NCBI RefSeq assembly: GCF_907177275.1
Contig: NZ_CAJSLV010000092.1
Span: 124,001 to 188,000 of the forward strand
Reading direction: 5' to 3'
Length of the DNA stretch: 64,000 nucleotides
From: Actinacidiphila cocklensis
GTDB lineage: Bacteria > Actinomycetota > Actinomycetes > Streptomycetales > Streptomycetaceae
Of the stretch, positions 24,291 to 33,315 are shown piece by piece. Below the pieces are notes generated by a model, which worked only from the letters and a program-made list of their open reading frames with translations, ran no database searches and was not told where the DNA came from. The first letter of the stretch is position 1. Every line of letters starts with the position of its first letter. Made by a program: the position numbers and the translations under genes.

Positions 24291-25093
24291 CCGCTCCCGC
24301 CTTCGACCTCGGCCTGGCCGGCCAGAGCGCCGTGGTCACCGGCGCCGGCCGGGGCATCGGCCTCGCGGTCACCGAGGCCCTGCTGGCGGCCGGCGCCCGC
24401 GTCGTCGCGGGGACCAGGAGCCGCAGCGAGGCGCTCGACGACCTGGTCGCGAAGGGCGCCGAGCTGACCGTGGTGGAGGTCGACCTGGCCACCCCCGACG
24501 GCCCGGGGACGCTCGTGGCCGCGGCGGCCGATCTGCACGGCGGGCTCGACGTCCTGGTGAACAACGTCGGCGCGGTGCGCCCCCGGGTCGACGGCTTCCT
24601 GGCGACGACCGACGCGGACTGGGAATGGACGTTCACCGCCAACCTGATGGCTGCCGTCCGGACCACCCGCAGCGCCCTGCCGCACCTGATCGCCACGGGC
24701 GACGGCCGGATCGTCACCGTCTCCTCGGTCAACGCCCGGCTCCCCGACCCGCTGGTCATCGACTACAGCGCCGCCAAGGCGGCCCTGTCCAACTTCTGCA
24801 AGGCACTGTCCAAGCAGGTGGGTCCGCAGGGTGTACGCGTCAACTGCGTGAGCCCGGGCCCGGTCGAGACCCCGCTGTGGAAGGGCGCGGACGGCGTCGC
24901 CGCGACCGTCGGCGCCGGTCTGGGCCTCGATCCGGCCGCCGTCGCCGCGAGCGCCGCGGCCGAGGCGGTCACCGGCCGCTTCACCCTGCCCTCCGAAGTG
25001 GCCGACCTCGTCGTGTTCCTGGCCGGCACGCGCTCCGGCAACGTCACCGGCGCCGACTTCCTCATCGACGGCGGCATGACCGACACCCTCTGA
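24287..25093 (+). CDS. Short-chain dehydrogenase/reductase
   Basis: 268 residues, with the ATG overlapping the hydrolase stop. The classical SDR motifs are present: TGAGRGIG (cofactor), NNVG, the catalytic Ser in VTVSSVNARLP, YSAAK for Tyr/Lys, then PGPVETPLW and the C-terminal GADFLIDGGMTDTL. It is an NAD(P)-dependent oxidoreductase in the cytosol; substrate unknown. It is translationally coupled to the hydrolase, so the two probably work on one substrate. Confidence 0.9.
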   Translation: MTAPAFDLGLAGQSAVVTGAGRGIGLAVTEALLAAGARVVAGTRSRSEALDDLVAKGAELTVVEVDLATPDGPGTLVAAAADLHGGLDVLVNNVGAVRPRVDGFLATTDADWEWTFTANLMAAVRTTRSALPHLIATGDGRIVTVSSVNARLPDPLVIDYSAAKAALSNFCKALSKQVGPQGVRVNCVSPGPVETPLWKGADGVAATVGAGLGLDPAAVAASAAAEAVTGRFTLPSEVADLVVFLAGTRSGNVTGADFLIDGGMTDTL

Positions 25094-25144
25094 TCCCGGG
25101 CGCCGTCCGCCGGCCCGCCGCCACCCACCACCCCAGGAGTGATC

Positions 25145-25624
25145 ATGATCAGGAACTTCCCCGCCTTCGAGCCCACCCCCGAGCGCGAGCCGTTCTGGTT
25201 CCTCGGCGGGCAGGCCAGGGTCCTGCTGCCCGGGTCCGCGACCGGCAACGCCATGAGCCTCATGGAGTTCTCGGACCCGGTCGGCCACGCGCCGCCGCAG
25301 CACGTGCACGAGAACGAGGAGGAACTCTGGTTCGTCCTCGACGGCGAGGTGTCGTTCTTCGTCGGCGACGAGCGCCATGACCTCACCCCCGGGCAGGTCG
25401 CCTACGGCCCGCGCGGCGTGCCGCACAGCTACCTGGTCCGCTCCGGCGAGGGCGCCCGGATCGCCGTCGTCTTCAGCCCGGCCCTCATCGAGGAGTGGTT
25501 CAAGGCCAACGGCACCCCGGTCGCCGAGGCCCGGGACCACCCGCCGGCCTTCGACCTGGCGGCTGTCGTGGGCTCGGCCGAGGCCTTCCGGCTGCGCGTC
25601 ACCGGACCGCCGCCGACGCTGTGA
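25145..25624 (+). CDS. Cupin-domain protein
   Basis: 159 residues from ATG at 25145, five bases after AGGAG; the in-frame GTG at 25139 overlaps that site. A single cupin: motif 1 is PQHVHENEEELWFVLDGEV with the His/His/Glu metal ligands, and motif 2 is PRGVPHSY with the last His. It is probably a small metal-binding dioxygenase-like or sugar-binding protein. It lies 51 bp after the SDR gene in the same direction, within the same operon. Confidence 0.85.
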   Translation: MIRNFPAFEPTPEREPFWFLGGQARVLLPGSATGNAMSLMEFSDPVGHAPPQHVHENEEELWFVLDGEVSFFVGDERHDLTPGQVAYGPRGVPHSYLVRSGEGARIAVVFSPALIEEWFKANGTPVAEARDHPPAFDLAAVVGSAEAFRLRVTGPPPTL

Positions 25625-25661
25625 CCCCTTCCCGCGACCCCGAGACCCGAAGGAAGCCGAC

Positions 25662-26519
25662 ATGACGTACACCGAGCCCGCGCCGTCCCGCCGCGCCCTG
25701 CTGCGGCGCAAGAGCGTCGTGATCCCCGCGCTGGCGGCCGCGGCCCTGCTCGCCGTACCGGCGAGCTCGCAGGCCGCCCCGAACCCGGCGGCCGGGGCCG
25801 CCCGCGCCGTGAAAGCGGCCAAGCCGACGATCGTCCTGGTCCACGGGGCCTTCGCGGACTCCTCCAGCTGGGATGGCGTCGTCACCCGGCTGGAGCGCGA
25901 CGGCTACCCCGTCCTCGGCCTGGCGAACCCGCTGCGCGACCTGGCGGGCGACGCGGCCTACCTGTCGAGCGTCCTGGACTCGATCCCCGGCCCTGTCGTC
26001 CTGGTCGGGCACTCCTACGGCGGCGCGGTCATCACCGACGCCGCCGCGGGACACCCCAACGTCAAGGCCCTGGTCTACATCGCGGCGTTCGCGCCCGACC
26101 AGGGCGAGAGCAGCCTGGGGATCACCGGCGAGTATCCGGGCAGCCAGTTGCCGTCGTCCCTGGTGGTGCGGTCATTCCCCGGCGGCGGGCAGGACGCGTA
26201 CATCGACCAGGCCGCCTTCCGGAAGGTCTTCGCCGCGGATGTCCCGGCCGGCCGGACCCGCCTGATGGCGGCCGAGCAGCGCCCGGTCGCGGTGGCGGCG
26301 CTGGCCGCGCCCAGCAGTGCACCGGCCTGGCGGTCCATCCCGTCGTGGTACCTGGTCGCCGGCGCCGACCAGGCCATCCCGCCGGCCGCCGAGCGGGCCA
26401 TGGCCCAGCGCGCCCATGCCCACACCGTGACGATCCCGGGCGCCTCGCACGCCGTGTCGGTCTCCCACCCGGGAGCCGTCGCGGACCTCGTCAGGGCGGC
26501 CGCCCGGGCCACCGCCTGA
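25662..26519 (+). CDS. Exported alpha/beta hydrolase
   Basis: 285 residues from ATG at 25662, with CGAAGGAAG upstream. The N-terminus has SRRALLRRKS, then a hydrophobic run ending in SSQAAP, a signal of Tat or Sec type, so the enzyme is exported. VHGAFADSSSWDGV gives the oxyanion region, GHSYGG the nucleophile, AGADQAIPP the acid region and PGASHAV the catalytic His. It resembles the HNL/esterase-like group of alpha/beta hydrolases. It is the last gene of the hydrolase/SDR/cupin run and is followed by a hairpin terminator. Confidence 0.85.
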   Translation: MTYTEPAPSRRALLRRKSVVIPALAAAALLAVPASSQAAPNPAAGAARAVKAAKPTIVLVHGAFADSSSWDGVVTRLERDGYPVLGLANPLRDLAGDAAYLSSVLDSIPGPVVLVGHSYGGAVITDAAAGHPNVKALVYIAAFAPDQGESSLGITGEYPGSQLPSSLVVRSFPGGGQDAYIDQAAFRKVFAADVPAGRTRLMAAEQRPVAVAALAAPSSAPAWRSIPSWYLVAGADQAIPPAAERAMAQRAHAHTVTIPGASHAVSVSHPGAVADLVRAAARATA

Positions 26520-26532
26520 CCGAGTGACCACC

Positions 26533-26570
26533 GCCGGCGGGACCACGCGGCGACGCGCGGTCCCGCCGGC
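26533..26570. terminator. Hairpin terminator between convergent genes
   Basis: GCCGGCGGGACC (26533-26544) and GGTCCCGCCGGC (26559-26570) make a perfect 12-bp stem 13 bp after the hydrolase stop. The inner loop can add a further GCG/CGC pairing. Confidence 0.8.
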
Positions 26571-26706
26571 TGCCGTTCCTCTGGCGAGCGGTTCTGGCGC
26601 GGGAGGAGGCCGGCGCCGGTCGGCAGGTCCTGGCCGCACGGCCCGCGAGGCCAGGACCGCCGTACCCGCTTCCCGATCCGGCCCGCGCGGTCGAGCGCCC
26701 TCGCCG

Positions 26707-28209
26707 TCAGGCGGGTTCCTCGACGGGGTGCTTCTGCACGGCGTCCTCCTCGTCGTCGGGGTGTTCCTCGACGGAGTGGGAGTCGGTGAGGCTCAGCGCG
26801 CCGCCTGCCGCGATCAGTCCGACGACGACGGCGAGCACGGCGTAGGTGATCCGCTCGCCGTGGAAGAACGACGCGACCAGGTCGCTGCTCCACGTGCCGG
26901 CCGGCAGGTGGGTGGTGACCAGTGCGGCGATCAGGGTGCCGACCACCGCGGTACCGACGCTGGTACCGACCTCCTGGGCGGTGTCGTTGAGGGCCGCACC
27001 GATGGAGGTGCGGTTGCTCGGAACCGCGTCGACGAGCGCGACCGCGCAGATCGTCATGACGGTGCGCAGCCCCACGGTCATGAGCACCATGCAGACGGCG
27101 ATGGCGGCGTACCCGTGGTCGACACCCCAGGCGAGGCCTGCCATCGAGCCGGCCAGGCAGGCCGCGCCGACCAGGCAGGCGATGCGGTGGCCGAACCGGC
27201 GGGCGAGCCACTCGGACAGCGGGGTCGCACCGATCATCGTCACGATGATCGGCAGGTTGGCCAGGCCTGCCCGCACCGGGCTCCACCCGTAGGCGTACTG
27301 GAAGTGCAGGATCAGCCCGAACATCACGCTGGCCATCGCGATGGACGTGCCGATCTGCGCGATGGCGGCGCCGCGGACGGTGCCGCTGGAGAAGAGGCCC
27401 AGGTCCAGCATGGGTGCCGCGCTGCGGCGCTCGTGCCGCACGAACGCGATCGCGGCCACGACGGCGCCCACGATCGAGGCCAGGGTGGTCGCGGAGAGCC
27501 AGCCGCGGTCGACACCGCTGGTCAGCGAGTAGCAGGCGAGCCCGATGGCGGTGACGCTCAGGACGGCGCCCGGCAGGTCGAGGGCGTCGCTGGTCAGGTC
27601 CTCCCGCCGGTCGGCCGGGACGCCGAGCCGCACCCCGATGCACGCGATCACCGCGATCGGGGCGTTGACGACCAGCAGCCACTCCCACCGCACGTGGGCC
27701 AGCGCGGTGCCGCCGAGTAGCGGCCCCAGGACGAAGCCGGACATGCCGACGATGATCATCACCGTCATGGCGCGCATCCGCAGGGCCTTGCCGTCGAACA
27801 GCCGGAAGACCAGCGAGTTCGTGATCGGGGCCATCGCCGCGGCGGCGACGCCGAGTGCGGCGCGCAGCGCGATGAGCTCGCCCGTCGTGGTGACGAGGAC
27901 CACGCACAGGCTCAGCGCGCCGAACACGGCGAGGCCGGCCAGCAGCACCCGGCGGCGGCCGAGCCGGTCGGCCATCGACCCCGCGGTGAGCAGCAGCCCG
28001 CCGAAGGTCAGCGAGTACGCCCCGGTGACCCACTGCAGCGCGGTCGTGCCGCTGCCGAGGTCGCGGCCGATCGTGGGCAGCGCGATCGACAGCAGCGTGT
28101 TGTCGACCATCTCGACGAAGAAGGCCAGGCAGAGGGCGGCCAGGGGAATCCACGCCGCGCGCAGCGACGGGTAGGTGCGGGACGGGGCTTCAAGCGTGGC
28201 GGTAGTCAT
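26707..28209 (-). CDS. MFS multidrug efflux transporter (DHA2, 14-helix)
   Basis: 500 residues from ATG at 28209. Fourteen membrane helices can be traced. Helix 1 has FVEMVDNTLLSIALPTIGRDL, the loop 2-3 motif is GSMADRLGRRRVLLAG (DxxGRRR), and the antiporter-type motif C is IIVGMSGFVLGPLLGG. The acidic His-containing tail after the last helix is cytoplasmic. DHA2 proteins export drugs or dyes using the proton gradient. It is divergent from a TetR gene with three operator dyads between them, so drug-inducible expression is likely. Confidence 0.9.
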   Translation of the reverse strand: MTTATLEAPSRTYPSLRAAWIPLAALCLAFFVEMVDNTLLSIALPTIGRDLGSGTTALQWVTGAYSLTFGGLLLTAGSMADRLGRRRVLLAGLAVFGALSLCVVLVTTTGELIALRAALGVAAAAMAPITNSLVFRLFDGKALRMRAMTVMIIVGMSGFVLGPLLGGTALAHVRWEWLLVVNAPIAVIACIGVRLGVPADRREDLTSDALDLPGAVLSVTAIGLACYSLTSGVDRGWLSATTLASIVGAVVAAIAFVRHERRSAAPMLDLGLFSSGTVRGAAIAQIGTSIAMASVMFGLILHFQYAYGWSPVRAGLANLPIIVTMIGATPLSEWLARRFGHRIACLVGAACLAGSMAGLAWGVDHGYAAIAVCMVLMTVGLRTVMTICAVALVDAVPSNRTSIGAALNDTAQEVGTSVGTAVVGTLIAALVTTHLPAGTWSSDLVASFFHGERITYAVLAVVVGLIAAGGALSLTDSHSVEEHPDDEEDAVQKHPVEEPA

Positions 28210-28223
28210 GGCAGTCCTCCAAT

Positions 28224-28282
28224 CGAACGCCGTTCGGCTATCGAACAACGTACGATACGGTACGATAGAACAACGTTCGATA
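28224..28282. promoter_or_regulatory. Three TetR-type operator dyads
   Basis: Three dyads share the core GAAC-N3-GTTC: centres at 28230 (CGAACGCCGTTCG), 28248 (TATCGAACAACGTACGATA, one mismatch) and 28273 (GATAGAACAACGTTCGATA, one mismatch). They fill the gap between the MFS and TetR start codons and would cover both promoters. Confidence 0.8.
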
Positions 28283-28310
28283 CAGTGCAAGACGCGTGGG
28301 GATGTGAGCC

Positions 28311-29018
28311 ATGGCACACCTGCAGAACCGCCCGGGTCCGGGCCAGGGACGTCGACGGGCTTCGCACTCGATGGAGTCCGTGCTCACCGAGGCGGTCGCC
28401 CTGCTCGACGAGGCCGGAGCGCCGGCGCTGACCTTCCGCGCGCTCGCGCAGCGCCTCGGCGGCGGCGTCGCCAGCATCTACTGGTACGTCGCGAACAAGG
28501 AGGAGCTGCTCGACCGCGCCACCGACCACGTGATCGGCACGGTGCTGGCCGAGATCGAAGCCCTTCCGGGCAGCGACGACCCGATCGACGACCTCCGCGC
28601 GATGGCCGTGACGCTGTTCGACGCGATCCTGGACCGGCCCTGGCTGGGCGCCTACTTCATGCGCAACACCGACGTCCAGGGCAACTCCCTGCGCCTGTAC
28701 GAGAAGCTCGGCCGGCAGACCCTCCGCCTCGACCTCAACGCGCTCCAGCGGTTCCACGCCGTGTCCGCGGTCGTCGGCGTCGTCGTCGGCTCCGCCGTCG
28801 ACATGGGCCAGGAGCCGCCCGAGGAGGTCCTCGACGGCTCCGTGAACCGCGACGAGTACCTCGGCCGCTACGCCCAGACCTGGCGGGAGCTCGACCCCGA
28901 GGCCTACCCGTTCGTCCACGAGATCGTCGACGAGTTCGACGGCCACGACGACGTCGACCAGTTCCGCTCCGCACTGGACCTCACCCTGGCGGGCCTCCGC
29001 CTCCAGTCCGGCGCCTGA
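28311..29018 (+). CDS. TetR-family repressor of the adjacent MFS pump
   Basis: 235 residues from ATG at 28311, with GGGGA upstream. The N-terminal helix-turn-helix reads ALTFRALAQRLGGGVASIYWYVANKEELLD, typical of the TetR class. The C-terminal half is an all-helical ligand and dimer domain of the TetR_C type (RPWLGAYFMRNTD..., VVGVVVGSAVDMGQ). It is divergent from the DHA2 pump, with three matching dyads in the shared region, so it almost certainly represses both genes and is released by a pump substrate. Confidence 0.9.
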   Translation: MAHLQNRPGPGQGRRRASHSMESVLTEAVALLDEAGAPALTFRALAQRLGGGVASIYWYVANKEELLDRATDHVIGTVLAEIEALPGSDDPIDDLRAMAVTLFDAILDRPWLGAYFMRNTDVQGNSLRLYEKLGRQTLRLDLNALQRFHAVSAVVGVVVGSAVDMGQEPPEEVLDGSVNRDEYLGRYAQTWRELDPEAYPFVHEIVDEFDGHDDVDQFRSALDLTLAGLRLQSGA

Positions 29019-29090
29019 GCGGGCCGCGGCGGGGCGGGGGAGCGGACCGTTCCGGGTGGGACGAGCGCGGGAACCGCTCAGAGCCCGGTA

Positions 29091-29119
29091 CGGCTGCCTC
29101 CGGGGGACGGCGGCAGCCG
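29091..29119. terminator. Hairpin between convergent genes
   Basis: CGGCTGCC (29091-29098) pairs with GGCAGCCG (29112-29119); an 8-bp stem with 13-nt loop, between the TetR and flavoprotein stops. Confidence 0.55.
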
Positions 29120-29131
29120 GGTGGGTCTCTC

Positions 29132-29866
29132 CTACCGGTGCTCGGGGTTCTCGCTGTCGCCGTGGCAGCCGGCGTCCCAGGCGGCGCGCTGGTTGCCGTA
29201 GGCGGGGATGCCGCCGGCGTCCTTCAGCATCCGGGCCAGGTGGAGGAGGTTCCAGGTCATGAAGGCGGTGTTGCGCTGGGTGAACTCGTTCTCCGGGCCG
29301 CCGGAGCCGGGGTCGAGGTAGGAGGGGCCGGGACCCGCGCTTCCGATCCATCCGGCGTCCGCCTGCGGGGGGATGGTGTAGCCGAGGTGCTGGAGGCTGT
29401 AGAGGACGTTCATCGCGCAGTGCTTGATCCCGTCCTCGTTGCCGGTGATCAGGCAGCCGCCGACCCTGCCGTAGTAGGCGTACTGGCCTGCGGGGTTGAG
29501 GAGGCTGGAGCATCCGTACAGCCGCTCGATGACCCTCTTGGTCACCGAGCTGTTGTCGCCGAGCCAGATCGGGCCCGCCAGGACCAGGATGTCCGCCGCC
29601 ATGACCTGCTCGTAGACGGCGGGCCAGGCGTCACTGGGCCAGCCGTGCTCGGTCATGTCCGGCCACACGCCGGTGGCGAGGTCGAGGTCGACAGCGCGCA
29701 GGACGTCGACCGCGACCCCCTGGTCCCTCATGATCCCGCTGCTGCGATCGACGAGGCCCTGGGTGTGGCTCCTGGCCGGCGACCGTTTGAGGGTGCAGTT
29801 GACGAAGAGCGCCCGCAGGTCGTCATAGCGGGCGGGCGGCTGGTCGTTTTGCGACTGGACGGTCAT
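29132..29866 (-). CDS. Flavodoxin-family NAD(P)H:FMN reductase-like protein
   Basis: 244 residues from ATG at 29866. A flavodoxin-like fold: strand 1 and the phosphate loop are ALFVNCTLKRSPARSHTQ, then AADILVLAGPIWLGDNSSVTK for the second flavin loop, and YYGRVGGCLITGNEDGIKHC for the third. The family matches NADPH-dependent FMN reductases and quinone reductases. There is no export signal, so it is cytosolic. No partner oxygenase is adjacent. Confidence 0.85.
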   Translation of the reverse strand: MTVQSQNDQPPARYDDLRALFVNCTLKRSPARSHTQGLVDRSSGIMRDQGVAVDVLRAVDLDLATGVWPDMTEHGWPSDAWPAVYEQVMAADILVLAGPIWLGDNSSVTKRVIERLYGCSSLLNPAGQYAYYGRVGGCLITGNEDGIKHCAMNVLYSLQHLGYTIPPQADAGWIGSAGPGPSYLDPGSGGPENEFTQRNTAFMTWNLLHLARMLKDAGGIPAYGNQRAAWDAGCHGDSENPEHR

Positions 29867-30099
29867 GGAAGGCTCCGATGATCCTGCCGCCGTGCGATGT
29901 CACGGTGGCGCAACGCAGCCCATCGTCCTGACTTGCCGAGCAGCCGATCCCCAGCGGCACGACGGCCCGGGCACGACCACCCGGACGGCGCAGCGAGATC
30001 CCCCCGCACCCCCGGCCGACGCCTGCGGCAACCCGCCCGCCGGCCCGCGCGTCGGCCCGCGCGTCGGCCCGCGCGGCGGCGACCGCGCGGGCCGACGGG

Positions 30100-30338
30100 T
30101 TCGCGGCAACCGGGTCGGTCACGGCAACCGACACGCCGACCGGATCGAGCACCGCACCGGTGCTCGGGTCCGTGACGTCCACGGAGACGTTGTGAACGCC
30201 CGCCGCGGGAAGGGCGATCCGCCACGCCGCTATGCGGTCGCCGTAGTAAGGACTGGGTACGAAGTCCGGCGTCGTGGCGACTGAGCCGCGATGCCGAACC
30301 GGTGAAGTAACGGGTGGAACAAGGGACTTACGGTCCAT
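30100..30338 (-). pseudogene. Possible remnant of an exported beta-rich protein
   Basis: One minus-strand frame reads like protein for about 55 residues (DFVPSPYYGDRIAAWRIALP, then VHNVSVDVTDPSTGAVLDPV) before decaying into Arg/Ala repeats encoded by CGGCCCGCGCGT direct repeats near 30040-30075. Neither a credible start nor a fold boundary is seen. The remainder of 29867-30430 shows no gene; it should also hold the conservon promoter. Confidence 0.25.
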
Positions 30339-30430
30339 CGGGGCATGTGGCTACTATCGGGCAACCGATGGCCGGTACTTGACGTTATGTCGTCGGGGTT
30401 GCGTCGTACGGCGAGGAGAGTGTCCCGAAG

Positions 30431-32887
30431 GTGACCGGATTGGGCCGTCTCGGGCGGCGAAAGCCGGGGAGTCCGACTGGCGAGAACGGGCCATCGAAGG
30501 CGACCGGTCGTCCCGCGGGGCACCTTGGATCTGTTCGGCGGCTGCCGCTTCGCACGGTGCTGATCATTCTCGTGCTCGTACCCGGCCTGGGCCTGTCCCT
30601 CCTGTGGGGGCTGGGCACGTACCAGCTGCTCACCCAGTGGCAGGCGGAGAAGGCGCAGCGAAACCTGGGCGTCGCCGTCGGCAACGTGACGGTCACCCTC
30701 CTGCTGGACCTCGAGCAGGAGCGTCGCCTCACCGCTGACGTGCAGGCCGACCCCGGCGCCGCCAACCGGGGCAGTCTCGCCGCGCAGCGTGCGGTGACCG
30801 ACCGGGCCGTGCGAGACGCCCGGACGCTCGTGCACCTGGACACGGCCCACGGGCAGAAGGGGCTCGCCGCAGGCATCGCCGATACCGAGCAGAGCCTCGA
30901 CGCGCTCGCCGAGCAGCGCAAGGCGGTGGACGCCGCCACGTCCAGCGAGCAGCAGGCCTTCGACTACTACAGCGAGGCCCTGGACTCGCTCCTCGGCCTG
31001 CTCACCGCGCTCACCCACAGCAGCAACGGCGACACGGCCGCACTGTCGCAGTCACTGGTCGATCTCTTCTCGGCCATGGACATGATCGGCCGCGAAGACG
31101 CCCTCCTCGCCCGCGGCTGGAGGACCGCCCATCTGACGACCGAAGCCCGCGACGGACTCATCGACGCCATCGGGACCCAGGAGTACCTCCTCCAGTCGCG
31201 CGTGGCCCCCTTCCTCACCGGTGAAGAGAGCAGCACCTACCGGGCACTGACGACCAGTAAGGCGTGGCAGAACAAGAAAGCGGTGGAGGAGCAGCTGGTC
31301 GCCGCCGGAGCCGGCAGTGCAAGCGACCGCCAGGAGTTCGCCCGCACGCGCGCCGACTGGCGCACCTCGGTGGACAAGGTCCAGCCGCAACTCCTGCGGA
31401 TCGTCGCCATCCGGGCCGACAGCGACACCAGGGTCGCGGCCGACAGCGTCCGGCACCTGCGGACCCTCCTCATCGGTCTCGGCGTCGCGGGACTCCTCGC
31501 GCTGGCCCTGGTCGTCGCCACCAGCTGGCGGCTCACCGTGGTCCTGCGCCGGCGCATCCTCGGACTGCGGGAGGAGGCCCAGGAGCTCCAGACACGGCTG
31601 CCGGACGTCGTCGCCCGGCTGGAGCGCAGCGAGGACGTGGACGTCGACGCGGAGATCCGGCTGCTCGAACCCACCCCCGACGAGCTCGGCGAGCTCGGCA
31701 GGGCACTGAACCTGGCCAGTCGCAGCGCCGTGTCCACCGCCGTACGGCAGGCCCAGCAGCACCGCGGCTTCGAGCGCCTGCTCCAGCGCATCGCCCGCCG
31801 CACCCAGATCCTCATCGGCCTCCAGCTGAAGAAGCTGGACGAGCTGGAGAACAAGCACGAGGACCCGGAGGTCCTGGAGGGCCTGTTCGACCTGGACCAC
31901 CTCACCGCGCGCCTCCGCCGCTACGAGGAGAACCTGGTGATCCTCGGCGGCGGGCTTCCGCAGCGCCGCTGGCGCAGGCCCGTACGCCTGCTCGACGTGC
32001 TGCGCGCCGCGCAGGGGGAGGTCCAGGACTACCGCCGTATCGAGGTCGAGGTCGAGGACGAGCCCTGGGTCGCCGAGCGTGCGGTGGGACCACTGGTCCA
32101 CATCATCGCCGAGCTGATGGAGAACGCCGCGGCCTTCTCCAGGCCGCCGACCCCCGTCGAGGTGCGGGCGGCGCGGGTCAGCAGGGGCGTCGCCGTGGAG
32201 ATCGAGGACCGGGGCCTGGGCATGGTGCCCGCGCAGTACGCCGCCGCCAACGCCCTGATGGAGTCGCCACCGCAGCTCGACGTGCTGACCCACGCCGAAG
32301 ACGTGCGCTTCGGCCTCTACGTGGTCGCCCGGCTGTCCAAGGGCCTGGACCTCCAGGTGGAACTGCGGCCGTCCGCCTTCGGCGGCACCCGCGTCATCGT
32401 TCTGCTCCCGGAGTCGCTGGTGGTGGGCCGCCCGGCCGAGGTGCCGCGGCCGGCCGTGCGCCCGGCGCAGGCCGACGTGCGCCCCACCGGTCCGCGGCCC
32501 CATCCGCCGCAGGCCCAGGCCGGTGGCGGGTCACCCGCAGCAGCGGACGGGAAGTTGCCCGTCCGCTCCAGAGGACACGCGATGGCACACGTCACCGCGG
32601 CCCCGTCGCGGGAACGGGGCGACGCGTACGGGTCCACCGGCGTCCAGCCGCTGCCCCAGCGGGTGCGCCAGGCCAGCCTGGCCGCCGAGCTCAGGGTCCC
32701 GGCGGACGAGGCCGGACACGGTGGTCAGGAGACCCGGGGCACGGACGGGCCGCCCAGCCGGTCCGGTGCCGTCGTGGGCGCGTTCCAGAGGGAGTCCCGC
32801 AGGGCACGGAAGGCCGACAGCGCCCTTCGGCCCGGGCTGGACGGCCTCCCTGAAGTCGGCTCTGCTACGAGGGAAGATCGAGAATGA
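30431..32887 (+). CDS. cvnA: Conservon sensor-like histidine kinase with nitrate-sensor-type domain
   Basis: 818 residues from GTG at 30431. Membrane helix 1 is at about 38-58. An extracytoplasmic all-helical NIT-type sensor spans 60-335, helix 2 is near 345-365 (TLLIGLGVAGLLALALVVAT), and a HAMP-like linker follows. An ATPase domain has HIIAELMENAAAFSRPPTPV (N-box) and EIEDRGLGM (G1). The phospho-accepting His motif is poor, as in other CvnA proteins. The Pro-rich C-terminal tail is long. It is the first gene of a four-gene conservon, with ATGA overlaps to the next two. It senses at the membrane and is thought to control the CvnD GTPase. Confidence 0.92.
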   Translation: MTGLGRLGRRKPGSPTGENGPSKATGRPAGHLGSVRRLPLRTVLIILVLVPGLGLSLLWGLGTYQLLTQWQAEKAQRNLGVAVGNVTVTLLLDLEQERRLTADVQADPGAANRGSLAAQRAVTDRAVRDARTLVHLDTAHGQKGLAAGIADTEQSLDALAEQRKAVDAATSSEQQAFDYYSEALDSLLGLLTALTHSSNGDTAALSQSLVDLFSAMDMIGREDALLARGWRTAHLTTEARDGLIDAIGTQEYLLQSRVAPFLTGEESSTYRALTTSKAWQNKKAVEEQLVAAGAGSASDRQEFARTRADWRTSVDKVQPQLLRIVAIRADSDTRVAADSVRHLRTLLIGLGVAGLLALALVVATSWRLTVVLRRRILGLREEAQELQTRLPDVVARLERSEDVDVDAEIRLLEPTPDELGELGRALNLASRSAVSTAVRQAQQHRGFERLLQRIARRTQILIGLQLKKLDELENKHEDPEVLEGLFDLDHLTARLRRYEENLVILGGGLPQRRWRRPVRLLDVLRAAQGEVQDYRRIEVEVEDEPWVAERAVGPLVHIIAELMENAAAFSRPPTPVEVRAARVSRGVAVEIEDRGLGMVPAQYAAANALMESPPQLDVLTHAEDVRFGLYVVARLSKGLDLQVELRPSAFGGTRVIVLLPESLVVGRPAEVPRPAVRPAQADVRPTGPRPHPPQAQAGGGSPAAADGKLPVRSRGHAMAHVTAAPSRERGDAYGSTGVQPLPQRVRQASLAAELRVPADEAGHGGQETRGTDGPPSRSGAVVGAFQRESRRARKADSALRPGLDGLPEVGSATREDRE

Positions 32888-33315
32888 CGCAGCGAACCAC
32901 CGGTACCGACGCGGACCTGGACTGGCTTCTCGACGGCCTGGTCGACCAGGTCGCGGGCACCCGGCACGCCGTCGTGCTGTCGAACGACGGCCTGGTGATC
33001 AGCCGGTCGCGGACCGTCGACCGCTCGGACGCCGAGCGGCTGGCCGCGATCGCCACCGGCCAGCAGAGCCTGGCCCGTGGTGTCGGGCAGCTCTTCAGCG
33101 GCGGACCGGTCCACCAGGTCATCGTCGAGATGGCCGACCTGTGGCTGTTCGTCATCGCCGCGGGCCACGGCACCCACCTGGCCGTGGTCGCCTCCCAGGA
33201 GGTCGACGCCGAGCTGATGAGCGTCGCCATGCACACCATGGTCCAGCAGGTCGGCCAGAAGCTGGGCGCCGACCCGCGAGATTCGCAGCCCGAGGCTGCG
33301 GGCGGGCACGGATGA
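32884..33315 (+). CDS. cvnB: Conservon roadblock/LC7-domain protein
   Basis: 143 residues; the ATG overlaps the cvnA stop. A single roadblock/LC7 fold: LDWLLDGLVDQVAGTRHAVV, then LVISRSRTVDRSDAERLAAI, GGPVHQVIVEMADLWLFVIA and HLAVVASQEVDAELM. This family regulates small GTPases, here CvnD. It is cytoplasmic and peripheral to the membrane complex. Its stop overlaps the cvnC start. Confidence 0.93.
   Translation: MTQRTTGTDADLDWLLDGLVDQVAGTRHAVVLSNDGLVISRSRTVDRSDAERLAAIATGQQSLARGVGQLFSGGPVHQVIVEMADLWLFVIAAGHGTHLAVVASQEVDAELMSVAMHTMVQQVGQKLGADPRDSQPEAAGGHG

Noticed and set aside
30037..30075. CGGCCCGCGCGT repeats as a possible CRISPR or operator array
   Set aside because: Only three contiguous units of about 12 bp without spacers; simple GC-rich slippage is enough.
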